A DNA stretch of 32,830 bases, from contig JAOXRT010000054.1 in the NCBI GenBank assembly GCA_025800365.1, positions 1-32,830 on the forward strand, read 5' to 3'. Source of the stretch: Cellvibrionaceae bacterium. Lineage in GTDB: Bacteria; Pseudomonadota; Gammaproteobacteria; Pseudomonadales; Cellvibrionaceae. Below, piece by piece: positions 24,868 to 32,686 of the stretch. The notes beneath the pieces are model-generated. The model saw nothing but the letters and a program-made list of their open reading frames with translations. It ran no database searches and was not told the DNA's origin. Position 1 is the first letter of the stretch. Each line of letters begins with the position of its first letter. The translations under genes and the position numbers were made by a program.

Positions 24868-25463
24868 TCAACCTTCCTTTATATGGGTAAATTTAGGTAT
24901 TTGGACGACAATTCGCCCCTGCAACCAAAAAGCGGGCCATCTTATCAGATTACGTCTCCTTGTGCCCAAGGCACTTATATTTGCAGGCCTTGAGACGAGC
25001 CGCTATACTCGCCAAGCAGTTTGGGCTGGTTTTCGGACAAGTCAGGCGCGCCTGTTGGTGGAAGTGCTACCTTTAATAAGTGAGGAGCCTAAAATCCACA
25101 ACAGCCTATGAAAGACGAAGTATGGGCTGTACTGAAGATGATAGTTACCCCCGAGTGGGTATAACAGGCATAGATTGGCGCCAGATCCTCCCAGAAAATA
25201 CCGCCAAACAGGCTCTCAAATATGAGCCACGCAGTTAGCCAATGGCGACTGCAAATGATTCAACAGTGACAACTGCAAAAGCAGATTGTCTTAAGGCCTA
25301 TCCCCGAGTTATAGCTGCGGCTAGCTCCAGAGGATAGATAATGAAGTAACAGCGCGTGGCGCTGAGTAGATCTGTTGACGAAGTTTTATACGCTGATGAC
25401 TGCATTAACAAAGCAGGCAACAGAAGAAGCCAAGCAAGCCAATAAACAAAGAACGGCTTGTTC

Positions 25464-25492
25464 TTGATAAGCAGTATGATTGCTACTTTATT
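25464..25492 (+). promoter_or_regulatory. Candidate rne promoter
   Basis: TTGATA (25464-25469, five of six), 17-base spacer, TTTATT (25487-25492, four of six). It would give a leader of about 260 bases. Other promoters in the stretch are possible; this is the best match I found. Confidence 0.35.
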
Positions 25493-25724
25493 AGGCATCA
25501 GCGCAAAAGTTTAGATATTGCACAAGTTGCAGCATCACCTTTGAGGTGGGCAGCGGTTAATGAATACCGTCATAGCTAAAGGGGCTCACACTGCCAAGAC
25601 AGGCACTGCTCCTAACAGGCATAGGCTTGCTATGAGCTGCTACCAAAGCACTGAACTTTGTAATTAGTGCGTGTATCACAGGGCCAAAGGGCCTTTTGAT
25701 TCCCCTTGCACATCCTCGTCCATA

Positions 25725-25758
25725 GTTCTACCAATGCCCGTGCCGCAATGGTAGGAAC
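25725..25758 (+). promoter_or_regulatory. Hairpin sequestering the rne ribosome-binding site
   Basis: GTTC-TACCA (25725-25733) pairs with TGGTA-G-GAAC (25749-25758) with one bulged G; beyond an A-A mismatch, TGC/GCA extends the stem to a loop CCGTGCC. The only Shine-Dalgarno for rne, AGGA at 25753-25756, lies inside the 3' arm, five bases before the ATG at 25762. Confidence 0.7.
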
Positions 25759-25761
25759 ACC

Positions 25762-28700
25762 ATGAAGAGAATGTTAATCAACGCTACACAGCCAGAAGAG
25801 CTGCGCGTAGCACTAGTAGACGGCCAGTGGCTGTACGACCTCGACATCGAAAATCGCACCCGCGAACAAAAGAAAGCCAACATCTACAAGGGTAAAATTA
25901 CCCGCATCGAGCCAAGCCTAGAAGCGGCTTTTGTAGATTACGGTGCTGAGCGCCACGGCTTCCTTCCCCTCAAAGAAATCTCCCGCGAATATTTCCTCAA
26001 ACAGCCTAAAGACATCGAGGGCCGCATCAAAATTAAAGATGTTGTCAAAGAAGGCATGGAAGTTATCGTTCAGATTGAAAAGGAAGAACGAGGCAACAAA
26101 GGCGCGGCCCTAACAACCTTTGTTAGCTTGGCTGGTCGTTACTTAGTATTGATGCCAAATAACCCTCGTGCAGGCGGTATCTCTCGCCGCATTGATGGTG
26201 ACGATCGCAGCGAACTGCGCGAAGCACTATCTTCTATCGAGGTGCCACAAGGCATGGGCATTATTGTCCGTACCGCCGGTGTTGGACGCAGCTCAGAAGA
26301 ACTGCAGTGGGATTTAGACAATCTATTAAACCTATGGAGCAAGCTTAAAACTGAAGCGGACAATGAAACCGCCCCAGCCTTCCTGTTCCAAGAAAGCAAT
26401 GTCATCATTCGCGCTATTCGTGACTATCTACGCCCTGACATTGGCGAAGTTGTGGTCGATAACCGCGAAGCCTATGATTTGGTACAGGTGTTTATTTCGC
26501 ACTTTATGCCGAATTATCACAGCAAGATTAAATACTACGAAGACGATATCCCGCTATTCAATCGCTACCAGATTGAAAGCCAAATCGAGACCGCCTTCGA
26601 GCGTGAAGTTAAGCTGCCTTCTGGTGGCTCAATCGTTATCGATGTAACCGAGGCTTTGATTTCTATTGATATCAACTCCTCGCGCGCTACCAAAGGCGGC
26701 GATATCGAAGAAACTGCTTTGCAAACCAACCTAGAAGCCGCCGATGAGATTGCTCGTCAGTTGCGACTGCGTGATATGGGCGGTCTAGTCGTTATCGACT
26801 TTATCGATATGCAACCAGCTCGCAATCAGCGCGAAGTAGAAAACCGCATGCGTGAAGCGCTCAATATGGACCGAGCTCGAGTCCAAGTTGGTCGTATTTC
26901 ACGCTTCGGCCTATTGGAAATGTCGCGTCAGCGACTACGCCCATCTCTTGGAGAGACAACCTCCAAGGTCTGCCCACGCTGTAGTGGTCAAGGTACCATT
27001 CGTGGCACAAAATCACTGGCATTATCGATTCTTCGCTTGGTCGAAGAAGAAGCTAAGAAAGAGCGCAGCGCTGAGATCCGAACCATTGCTCCTGTTGCAG
27101 TTGCAACCTATCTCTTAAACGAGAAGCGCGCCGCCATATCGGCTATCGAACAACGCAATGAGACTCGCGTGGTTATTGTACCTGATGCCGATATGGTCAC
27201 CCCTCACTTTGACGTACAACGCCTACGTGACGATGAAGCTGTAACTGTCGAAACCAGCTACAAGATCACCACCGGTAACGAAGAAGTATCCGAGGATACC
27301 AAGCCTGCTGAAAAAGCTGCGCCAGTTAATAAGCCAGCAGTACAGTTTGTTGCGCCTAGCCAACCCGCTCCAAAGGCTGAAGAAAAGAAAGAGCCAGGCC
27401 TCATCAGCAAGCTATTTAGCGCCATTGCTGGCCTATTTAGCAGCGATGAAAAAGACAAGAAGAAGTCTAAAAACAACAAACGCAAAGGTCGCGGTAATCA
27501 AAATAATCGCAACCGCAACAATCGCAATAACCGCAACCGCAATGGCCAAGGTAAAAACCGCGACGACAACCGCAACAATCGTGACGATAACCGCGGCAAT
27601 AAGAGCGAAAACAATCGCGACAACCGCAATAAAAATCGTGACAAGAACAAGCGCAGCCAAGATCGTCCTGAGGCGGAAAACAACGAACGCCAACAGGAGC
27701 GCAGTAACGAAGGGCGTGGCAACCGTCGCAACCGTCGCGGTCGCAACAATGATCGCAATAACGAGCGCAACAACGACAACAAAGCGGTAAACGAGCCTAA
27801 CAAGCAAGACAAAGACGAAAATAGCAATGACGAAAACCGTCCAGCTAAGCGTCCTAGCAATCGTCGCGGCCGCCCACAACAGCGCCGTCGCGGTAAAGGT
27901 GAAAACCGCAATGCTGATGCCAACAAAGAGCAAGTCAATCAAAACGCTGATGCACAGGAAGCGAACAAGACTGACGCCAAAGCTGAAACCGTAAAAGCTG
28001 AAGTTAAGCAACAAGCGGCCAAGCCTGAAGCTACTGACAACAGTAATACACAAGCTCCTGCCGCTGTAGCTGCGACCGCTTTAGCCGCCGCAACGGCTGT
28101 TGCGGCACTGGCCGAAGATGAACCTAAAGCCAAGCAAGAAGCCGAAGCCCCTGCTGCACCTGCTGCACCTGCTGCGGAGCAATCAGCAGCGCCTAACGAA
28201 GCCGAGGAACAAGTAAATGCCGAGCTAGAGCAACAACTTGCAGCGGCTATCGACGCCAAGGTGCGTGCCGATGAAGAGGTTAAAGCTAAGCAGCAACCGG
28301 TTGAAGAAGCCCTAGGTGAAAAGCTTGCCCAAGCAGAGGAAGTGAAGGAAGAAGCGAAGCAAGAGCCTAGCGAAAACCCTGCCGAAGAGTCAGCCGCTAA
28401 AAGCGAGGAGCCATCTGAGCAAGCAGAGCCTGAAGCAACAGCTGTAGTTGAAGCCGATGAAAGTGTTACCGAAGCCGCAACAGAAACCCAAGGCGAGCTT
28501 AATTTCGACGCCAATGAAGCTGCTGCAGAAAACGCCGCGCCAGAGGTAAATGATGCTGCTGCTGAAGTAACTGAGGAAGCCCAGCAAGAAGTTGCTGCTA
28601 GCACCGAGGAAAGCGTCGTGGCTGTACGTGAATACACACGCCCAAGCAACGATCCACGCCTAAACCCTCAACCCGTGTCGGTTAATGTGCAATCGGTTCA

Positions 28701-28815
28701 AGCCAAAACCTATCTTGGCCAGGCCTTAGACACCAAGCAGGCATCACCGGTAAATCACGACCCACGCCCATTAGCGCGCGCGGCGAATGATCCTCGCGGC
28801 CCGAAAGCTAGTTAA
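25762..28815 (+). CDS. rne: Ribonuclease E
   Basis: The main endonuclease of mRNA decay and rRNA/tRNA processing, scaffold of the degradosome. 1017 residues. The catalytic half matches E. coli position by position: S1 domain about 35-125, metal ligands D303 and D346, and zinc-link cysteines C404 and C407 in CPRC. The C-terminal half is disordered: a membrane-targeting amphipathic helix at about 546-562 ([16 protein letters not shown]), a long Arg/Asn-rich RNA-binding stretch (about 574-720), an Ala/Glu-rich acidic stretch (about 770-950), and a tail with repeated DPR motifs ([21 protein letters not shown]). In Pseudomonas, NDPR motifs in the RNase E tail are reported to contribute to partner binding. 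Translation probably depends on opening the leader hairpin. Confidence 0.97.
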   Translation: MKRMLINATQPEELRVALVDGQWLYDLDIENRTREQKKANIYKGKITRIEPSLEAAFVDYGAERHGFLPLKEISREYFLKQPKDIEGRIKIKDVVKEGMEVIVQIEKEERGNKGAALTTFVSLAGRYLVLMPNNPRAGGISRRIDGDDRSELREALSSIEVPQGMGIIVRTAGVGRSSEELQWDLDNLLNLWSKLKTEADNETAPAFLFQESNVIIRAIRDYLRPDIGEVVVDNREAYDLVQVFISHFMPNYHSKIKYYEDDIPLFNRYQIESQIETAFEREVKLPSGGSIVIDVTEALISIDINSSRATKGGDIEETALQTNLEAADEIARQLRLRDMGGLVVIDFIDMQPARNQREVENRMREALNMDRARVQVGRISRFGLLEMSRQRLRPSLGETTSKVCPRCSGQGTIRGTKSLALSILRLVEEEAKKERSAEIRTIAPVAVATYLLNEKRAAISAIEQRNETRVVIVPDADMVTPHFDVQRLRDDEAVTVETSYKITTGNEEVSEDTKPAEKAAPVNKPAVQFVAPSQPAPKAEEKKEPGLISKLFSAIAGLFSSDEKDKKKSKNNKRKGRGNQNNRNRNNRNNRNRNGQGKNRDDNRNNRDDNRGNKSENNRDNRNKNRDKNKRSQDRPEAENNERQQERSNEGRGNRRNRRGRNNDRNNERNNDNKAVNEPNKQDKDENSNDENRPAKRPSNRRGRPQQRRRGKGENRNADANKEQVNQNADAQEANKTDAKAETVKAEVKQQAAKPEATDNSNTQAPAAVAATALAAATAVAALAEDEPKAKQEAEAPAAPAAPAAEQSAAPNEAEEQVNAELEQQLAAAIDAKVRADEEVKAKQQPVEEALGEKLAQAEEVKEEAKQEPSENPAEESAAKSEEPSEQAEPEATAVVEADESVTEAATETQGELNFDANEAAAENAAPEVNDAAAEVTEEAQQEVAASTEESVVAVREYTRPSNDPRLNPQPVSVNVQSVQAKTYLGQALDTKQASPVNHDPRPLARAANDPRGPKAS

Positions 28816-28844
28816 AATTTAATCATATTGATTAAAAAGCCTCT

Positions 28845-28880
28845 AAAGGCCATTGTTCTTTAAGAACAATGGCCTTTTTT
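28845..28880 (+). terminator. Rho-independent terminator of rne
   Basis: AAAGGCCATTGTTCTT pairs with AAGAACAATGGCCTTT and is followed by a T-run, about 30 bases after the rne stop. A long, near-perfect stem. Confidence 0.92.
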
Positions 28881-28927
28881 CTATAAAAAATAATGGTTTA
28901 GCACCTTGTACTTGGGTTCGCCCTATG

Positions 28928-28933
28928 TATAAT
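28928..28933 (+). promoter_or_regulatory. -10 element of the tRNA-Ser promoter
   Basis: A perfect TATAAT 11 bases before the tRNA. The -35 match is poor (TTGTAC, 16 bases upstream), and the AGCGGCC between promoter and gene is GC-rich, as expected for a stringently controlled tRNA promoter. Confidence 0.6.
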
Positions 28934-28944
28934 AGCGGCCTTCC

Positions 28945-29032
28945 GGTGGGGTGGCTGAGTGGTCGAAAGCGGCGGTCTTGAAAACCGTTGAGTGTAATAG
29001 CTCCCAGGGTTCGAATCCCTGCCCCACCGCCA
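28945..29032 (+). tRNA. tRNA-Ser (anticodon UGA)
   Basis: An 88-base class II tRNA with encoded CCA. The acceptor stem is GGTGGGG/CCCCACC with discriminator G. The anticodon arm is GCGGT-CTTGAAA-ACCGT with TGA at 28979-28981. A variable arm typical of serine tRNAs (TTGAGTGTAATAGCTCC) and the T-loop GGTTCGAATCC are present. It reads UCA and related serine codons. A tRNA-Ser is found upstream of the yccA/tus region in Pseudomonas too. Confidence 0.97.
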
Positions 29033-29041
29033 TTGAATTCT

Positions 29042-29078
29042 AAAACCCTGATAGGTCTGAACCAATCAGGGTTTTTTT
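29042..29078 (+). terminator. Terminator after tRNA-Ser
   Basis: AAAACCCTGAT and ATCAGGGTTTT form a stem with a 12-base loop and end in seven Ts, ten bases after the tRNA. Confidence 0.9.
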
Positions 29079-29131
29079 ATGTCTAAAGAAAAGTGTTTGC
29101 CTGATAGACGCTACAGTAATATTACAAGCCC

Positions 29132-29159
29132 TTGAAAAACCAACGGTTTTTAGCATAAC
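29132..29159 (+). promoter_or_regulatory. Candidate yccA promoter
   Basis: TTGAAA (29132-29137), 16-base spacer, CATAAC (29154-29159). The spacer contains an AAAAACC-AAC-GGTTTTT inverted repeat that overlaps the -35. A weak call. Confidence 0.3.
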
Positions 29160-29256
29160 TTAACCGCTTTTGGGGCTAGAACTTCACTGCCAGCTGCCCT
29201 ATTATTAAGGCTGATTGGGTCTTTCTAAGACCAGCGATGATACCAAGGAGAATTCC

Positions 29257-29937
29257 ATGCAAGAAATCTATAGCAGCGCCCAGGCTCAGAACAGTAGTTT
29301 TGAAGTCAGCAAGGTTTTGCGCAATACCTACATGCTACTAGGCATGACCTTAGCATTTAGCGCACTAACCTGCGGCTTATCCATGGCCATGGGCCTTGGT
29401 CGTGGCGTTTCATTAATTATGTCATTAGGCGCCCTAGCGCTTGTATGGTTCGTACTACCACGCACAGCTAATAGCAGCGCTGGTATTTACGTTGTATTCG
29501 GCTTCACCGGCTTATTGGGCGCCTCTCTAGGCCCAATCATCAACCACTACATGGCCGTGAGTGGCGGCAGCCAAATTATCTTCCAAGCACTTGGCACCAC
29601 TGCTCTAGTCTTCTTCGGCTTATCTGCCTATGTACTGACTACCAAGAAAGATTTTAGCTTTATGGGCGGCTTCCTAATGACCGGCCTTATCGTTGCAATC
29701 GTGGCTATGCTAGCGCTTTTTGTGGCAGGCTTCTTCGGTGTTCACATCCCAGGCGCACAGCTAGCCATTAGTGCCGTTGTAGCGCTTTTGATGTCTGGTT
29801 TTATCCTATTCGACACCAGCCGTATTGTTAACGGTGGCGAGCGCAACTACATCATGGCCACAACAGCACTTTACCTAGATATCTACAACCTGTTCAGCAG
29901 CTTGCTACATATCTTTGGCATTATGGGCGACGACTAA
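29257..29937 (+). CDS. yccA: Bax inhibitor-1 family membrane protein (YccA)
   Basis: A 226-residue inner-membrane protein with about seven helices, of the BI-1/YccA family. E. coli YccA is a substrate and modulator of the membrane protease FtsH. Shared segments include KVLRNTYMLLGMTLAFSALT near the N-terminus, GTTALVFFGLSAYVLTTKKDFSFMGGFLMTG and the end region NYIMATTALYLDIYNLFSSL. The start at ATG 29257 has AAGGAG six bases upstream; the frame extends 14 codons further to a TTG without homology. A terminator follows and the tusDCBE operon lies downstream, as in Pseudomonas. Confidence 0.94.
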   Translation: MQEIYSSAQAQNSSFEVSKVLRNTYMLLGMTLAFSALTCGLSMAMGLGRGVSLIMSLGALALVWFVLPRTANSSAGIYVVFGFTGLLGASLGPIINHYMAVSGGSQIIFQALGTTALVFFGLSAYVLTTKKDFSFMGGFLMTGLIVAIVAMLALFVAGFFGVHIPGAQLAISAVVALLMSGFILFDTSRIVNGGERNYIMATTALYLDIYNLFSSLLHIFGIMGDD

Positions 29938-29968
29938 CAATAGTCCCTAGCCCCAAAAAATGCTTCCC

Positions 29969-29995
29969 AAAAGCCCAGCAATGCTGGGCTTTTTT
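29969..29995 (+). terminator. Terminator after yccA
   Basis: AAAAGCCCAGC-AAT-GCTGGGCTTTT with a T-run, 31 bases after the stop. Confidence 0.93.
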
Positions 29996-29998
29996 ATG

Positions 29999-30076
29999 CC
30001 CATGGATGGGGGGTATGCCGTGAGCGCATGGACGCGCAGGAATGGCGATGCCCATGGATGGGAGGTATGCCTGCCG
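29999..30076. repeat. Array of three degenerate 26-base repeats
   Basis: Units start at 29999, 30025 and 30051, exactly 26 bases apart. Units 1 and 3 match at 21-22 of 26 positions (both begin CCCATGGATGGG and share GGTATGCC); unit 2 is diverged but keeps CATGGA in register and a palindromic flank (GCGC...GCGC). Each unit centres on a small inverted repeat around ATGGA. The array begins immediately after the yccA terminator. The type of element is not recognised. Confidence 0.65.
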
Positions 30077-30208
30077 TTGGCGCAAGAACGGTAATATCTA
30101 CACCGAAAAAATCTCCAAAACACGTCAAAGGACGAAAATGAGAGCCTAGACGCCTCAGCGACAACAATGGCGTTTTCTATCACCGCAGGAATCCGATAAA
30201 ATCCGCAC

Positions 30209-30595
30209 ATGAACTACCTAATTAATGTCACTGCCCCGCCCAGCTCACAAACAAGCCTTAGCGCTCTGCGCTTTTGCCAAGCTTTGTTGAAAAAGGGCCA
30301 CAACATCAGCCGAGTGTTTTTCTATGGTGACGGCGTCTACAACGCCAACAGCTTATTAAGCCCACCGAGTGACGAAAACAATATGGAGCAGCTCTGGCGC
30401 AATTTTGGCAGCAACGAAGAGGTAGAACTGGTGGTTTGCATCGCCGCAGCCGTGCGCCGCGGCCTACTCAATGAGGAAGAAGCCAAGCGCTACAATAAGC
30501 CCGCCAGCAATATTCAGGCGCCTTTTATCGTCAGTGGCCTTGGGCAAATGATTGAAGGGGCTGTACTCGCCGATCGCAGTATTACCTTTAGCTGA
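30209..30595 (+). CDS. tusD: Sulfurtransferase complex subunit TusD
   Basis: Part of the TusBCD relay that passes persulfide sulfur from TusA to TusE for 2-thiolation of the wobble uridine (mnm5s2U) in Lys, Glu and Gln tRNAs. 128 residues; the active cysteine is C77 in ELVVCIAAAVRRG, matching C78 of E. coli. It heads tusDCBE. The ATG has no Shine-Dalgarno close by, but a TAAAAT sits only six bases upstream; if that is a -10 element the transcript would be leaderless, although the matching -35 is poor. Confidence 0.94.
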   Translation: MNYLINVTAPPSSQTSLSALRFCQALLKKGHNISRVFFYGDGVYNANSLLSPPSDENNMEQLWRNFGSNEEVELVVCIAAAVRRGLLNEEEAKRYNKPASNIQAPFIVSGLGQMIEGAVLADRSITFS

Positions 30596-30602
30596 GCAGA
30601 AT

Positions 30603-30974
30603 ATGAGTGAAGTACAAAAAAAGAACATTACCTTTATCTGCCGCCACTCTCCTTACGGAGGCAGTCAGGCCCGCGAGCTACTTGATGCCGCATTAGCTGG
30701 AGCCGCTTTTGATCAAAATATTAGCTTATTGTTTATGGGCGCTGGAGTATTGCAGCTGGTAGAGCAGCAAAATCCCAGCACAATCGAACAAAAGAACCTT
30801 GCCAAGATGTTGAGCATGCTAGCCTTGTACGATGTGGAAAATGTCTTTGTGCACGAGCAGGCACTTGAGCAGTTTGGCATCGAAGAAAAACAACTCCTCG
30901 ATGTAGCTTTGCTGAAGAACAGCCTTAACATACAAGAGTGGCTGCAAGAACAAGATATTTGCATGAGCCTATAA
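30603..30974 (+). CDS. tusC: Sulfurtransferase complex subunit TusC
   Basis: A 123-residue DsrF-like subunit of the TusBCD heterohexamer, structural rather than catalytic. It begins ITFICRHSPYGGSQARE-type sequence after a short lead (MSEVQKKN), with the GGS-AREALDA-like helix typical of the family. ATG 30603 is chosen over an upstream in-frame start (30552) that would overlap tusD and lacks homology; it lies seven bases after the tusD stop, with GAG about eight bases upstream. Confidence 0.9.
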   Translation: MSEVQKKNITFICRHSPYGGSQARELLDAALAGAAFDQNISLLFMGAGVLQLVEQQNPSTIEQKNLAKMLSMLALYDVENVFVHEQALEQFGIEEKQLLDVALLKNSLNIQEWLQEQDICMSL

Positions 30975-30975
30975 A

Positions 30976-31263
30976 ATGAGCAGCTTACATACCATCAACA
31001 CCCAACAGTCAGAAGCAATGCAACATTGCAGCACTTGCTGTACATGCAAGGACGCCATCCTATTTTTTGCCGATGGCGTGGTTCACACGCTCATACAAAA
31101 AGAAATGGCAGCACTTAAGCAAAAAGGCATTGCACTTTATGCATTGAGCGATGACTTGATCGCTCGCGGCCTGCCCACTGATTCGAGCCTCGTTCAAGCC
31201 ATTAACTACGATCGTTGGGTAGATCTTACGGCGAGCTACAAGAACAGCGTGAACTGGAGTTAA
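30976..31263 (+). CDS. tusB: Sulfurtransferase complex subunit TusB
   Basis: A 95-residue DsrH-like subunit completing the TusBCD complex. The start MSSLHTIN resembles the family's M-LHT(I/L) opening, and the middle (CKDAILFFADGVVH) and end (DRWVDLTASYKNSVNWS) match the usual pattern of an aliphatic strand and a terminal tryptophan. An internal CSTCCTCKD cluster of four cysteines is unusual. It starts one base after the tusC stop, so it is translationally coupled. Confidence 0.88.
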   Translation: MSSLHTINTQQSEAMQHCSTCCTCKDAILFFADGVVHTLIQKEMAALKQKGIALYALSDDLIARGLPTDSSLVQAINYDRWVDLTASYKNSVNWS

Positions 31264-31264
31264 T

Positions 31265-31588
31265 ATGGCTGCGCTTGATAACATTGCACGTGATAACGAA
31301 GGTTATCTAATTAATGTAAGCGATTGGAACAAAACAATTGCCGAAGAGTTAGCCCAAGAAGAATCTCTCAATCTTGAAGACGCACACTGGGAGATTATTG
31401 AATTGTTGCGCGACTTTTACGATGAGTTTGAGCAGTCCCCCGCTATGCGTATTATGGTCAAACAAGCGGCTCTAAAGCTAGGCAAAGACAAGGGTAGCAG
31501 CATTTACTTTATGCGCTTGTTTCCTGGTAGCCCGGCTAAATTAGCTAGCAAGCTAGCTGGACTACCGAAACCTTTAAATTGTCTTTAA
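31265..31588 (+). CDS. tusE: Sulfur relay protein TusE (DsrC family)
   Basis: A 107-residue protein that takes sulfur from TusD and works with the thiolase MnmA. The penultimate cysteine C106 (LNCL) is the sulfur-carrying residue. The second cysteine found about 11 residues earlier in true DsrC of sulfur oxidisers and sulfate reducers is absent, so this is TusE. GGAG within the tusB end lies five bases before ATG; the two genes are separated by one base. Family segments include DAHWEIIELLRDFYDEFEQSPAMR and GKDKGSSIYFMRLFPGSPAK. Confidence 0.95.
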   Translation: MAALDNIARDNEGYLINVSDWNKTIAEELAQEESLNLEDAHWEIIELLRDFYDEFEQSPAMRIMVKQAALKLGKDKGSSIYFMRLFPGSPAKLASKLAGLPKPLNCL

Positions 31589-31598
31589 GCAAAGAATT

Positions 31599-32522
31599 TT
31601 ATCTACCACATCTCCCACCAGAGAGCTCTAATGTAGTTTGCAAATTCTCTTCAATAGGCCCAAGCTCATATTCTTTTCTCCTTTCGGCTAAACCTTCCGG
31701 GTCAATTACATTGCGAGGTTGGTATTTCCCGTTAACACAAACTAACTGGGTACCATAAAGAGTCTTACCTTCGGTATTGGTCAACACACGATCGTAGAGA
31801 TAAGCATAATCGGACTTCGATGTTTCACCATTTTGCGCGAGCGGCTTCATCAAGCCTAGCGCTTTTTTCTGAAAAGCCACATTGTGGTCAGAGTGCTGAG
31901 TGATTAACCATGCAGTGTGCGATACTTTTTTGCCGTATTCTGACCACGTGGGCCAACCATGGGAGTTGACAAGCTTTTCGAGAATACGCTGATTCTGCGC
32001 ATAGATTTTGTATTTCTCCATCTGCACAAGACTCCCAAAGGTAAATGAGTCTGCATCATTTAAACGATTACGGTGCCTTGTTTTCTCTCGACCTACAGTC
32101 ACCCTATCCCAAAACTGATCCCGCCCATACAATTTGGGCAAATCTTTAAGGCTTGGAGCTACTTTCGGAAACTCAGCGTGCAAATCAGCTTTATACAAAT
32201 CTAATACTTGCTTTATATTTACAAGGGATTCTATGGCGGCCGAATGCGAGTTATTTTGATCCAAAATTCGCAGTATCACCCAAAGCCAAGTTTTATCGCT
32301 ATCAGAAAGACAGCTATTATCAGGTGAACGCCCAAGAAGATCGGCATTACTAGCAAGGTCTTGTCGTGGACATTGCGCACTTAGCTTATTGAGCGCCTCA
32401 CTTTGCCCAACCCTTTCAACATATTCCAAAATTGGCTGATATTCTGGCAGGGGTTTACTAGCTGATTGAACAGACTGACAGCTTACTGTGAAGATAATTA
32501 GGATGACATTGATAAGCTTCAT
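31599..32522 (-). CDS. DUF6624 exported protein
   Basis: A 307-residue exported protein. A signal peptide covers about 1-21; C15 follows TVS, so a lipoprotein is conceivable, although the lipobox is not canonical and cleavage after VQSA would also fit. Residues about 190-300 match the DUF6624 pattern as I recall it: HGWPTWSEYGKKVSHTAWLI, then QHSDHNVAFQKKALGLM, DYAYLYDRV, LYGTQLVC and a late AERRKEYELGP. The N-terminal 150 residues are helical and unassigned, with three cysteines (including SAQCPRQ and NSCLSD). DUF6624 has no established function. It converges on tusE with ten bases between stops, with no clear terminator. GGAG is about 13 bases from the ATG. Confidence 0.82.
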   Translation of the reverse strand: MKLINVILIIFTVSCQSVQSASKPLPEYQPILEYVERVGQSEALNKLSAQCPRQDLASNADLLGRSPDNSCLSDSDKTWLWVILRILDQNNSHSAAIESLVNIKQVLDLYKADLHAEFPKVAPSLKDLPKLYGRDQFWDRVTVGREKTRHRNRLNDADSFTFGSLVQMEKYKIYAQNQRILEKLVNSHGWPTWSEYGKKVSHTAWLITQHSDHNVAFQKKALGLMKPLAQNGETSKSDYAYLYDRVLTNTEGKTLYGTQLVCVNGKYQPRNVIDPEGLAERRKEYELGPIEENLQTTLELSGGRCGR

Positions 32523-32686
32523 TGCTTGAATACTACTCCCTGTAGAGTTTAATTTTTAGTGCTTATAGTAAAAGGATTAGGAAAGTGGACTTCAGGCTAC
32601 ATGCTACGATACCTTTAAGAACTTAAATAGCGCTTCTAAACTCCCCTACCAAAAGGCAGCTATAAACTACAGCTCCAAAAACAGCA

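Larger units (their letters stand above)
24868..25761. other. rluC-rne divergent spacer and rne leader
   Basis: An 894-base stretch with no convincing gene; short frames on both strands have unlikely composition. It must contain the rluC promoter and the rne promoter plus leader. Hairpins include TACCC/GGGTA (25146-25161), GGCTC/GAGCC (about 25213-25230), CAGCGC-GTG-GCGCTG (25350-25364) and CATAG/CTATG (about 25621-25635). In E. coli the rne leader (361 bases) carries hairpins through which RNase E controls its own mRNA. A similar role is inferred here from position, not from recognised sequence. Confidence 0.6.

Noticed and set aside
25298-25498. 66-residue minus-strand frame in the rluC-rne spacer
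   Set aside because: No ribosome-binding site, no recognisable sequence, and it sits in the expected rne control region.
25676-25700. Terminator formed by GGCC/GGCC before a T-run upstream of rne
   Set aside because: The stem has only about four base pairs; too weak to call.
27433-28649. Long minus-strand frames within rne
   Set aside because: They are mirror images of the Arg/Asn- and Ala/Glu-rich codons of the RNase E tail, with Val/Leu/Ser/Ala-rich products and no starts or ribosome-binding sites of their own.
28945-29032. tRNA-Ser as an integration site for a mobile element
   Set aside because: No integrase and no repeat of the tRNA 3' end was seen downstream; the flanks are ordinary housekeeping genes.
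31265-31588. DsrC of dissimilatory sulfur metabolism
   Set aside because: Only the penultimate cysteine is present; the second DsrC cysteine is missing and the gene lies in tusDCBE, so TusE is the better name.
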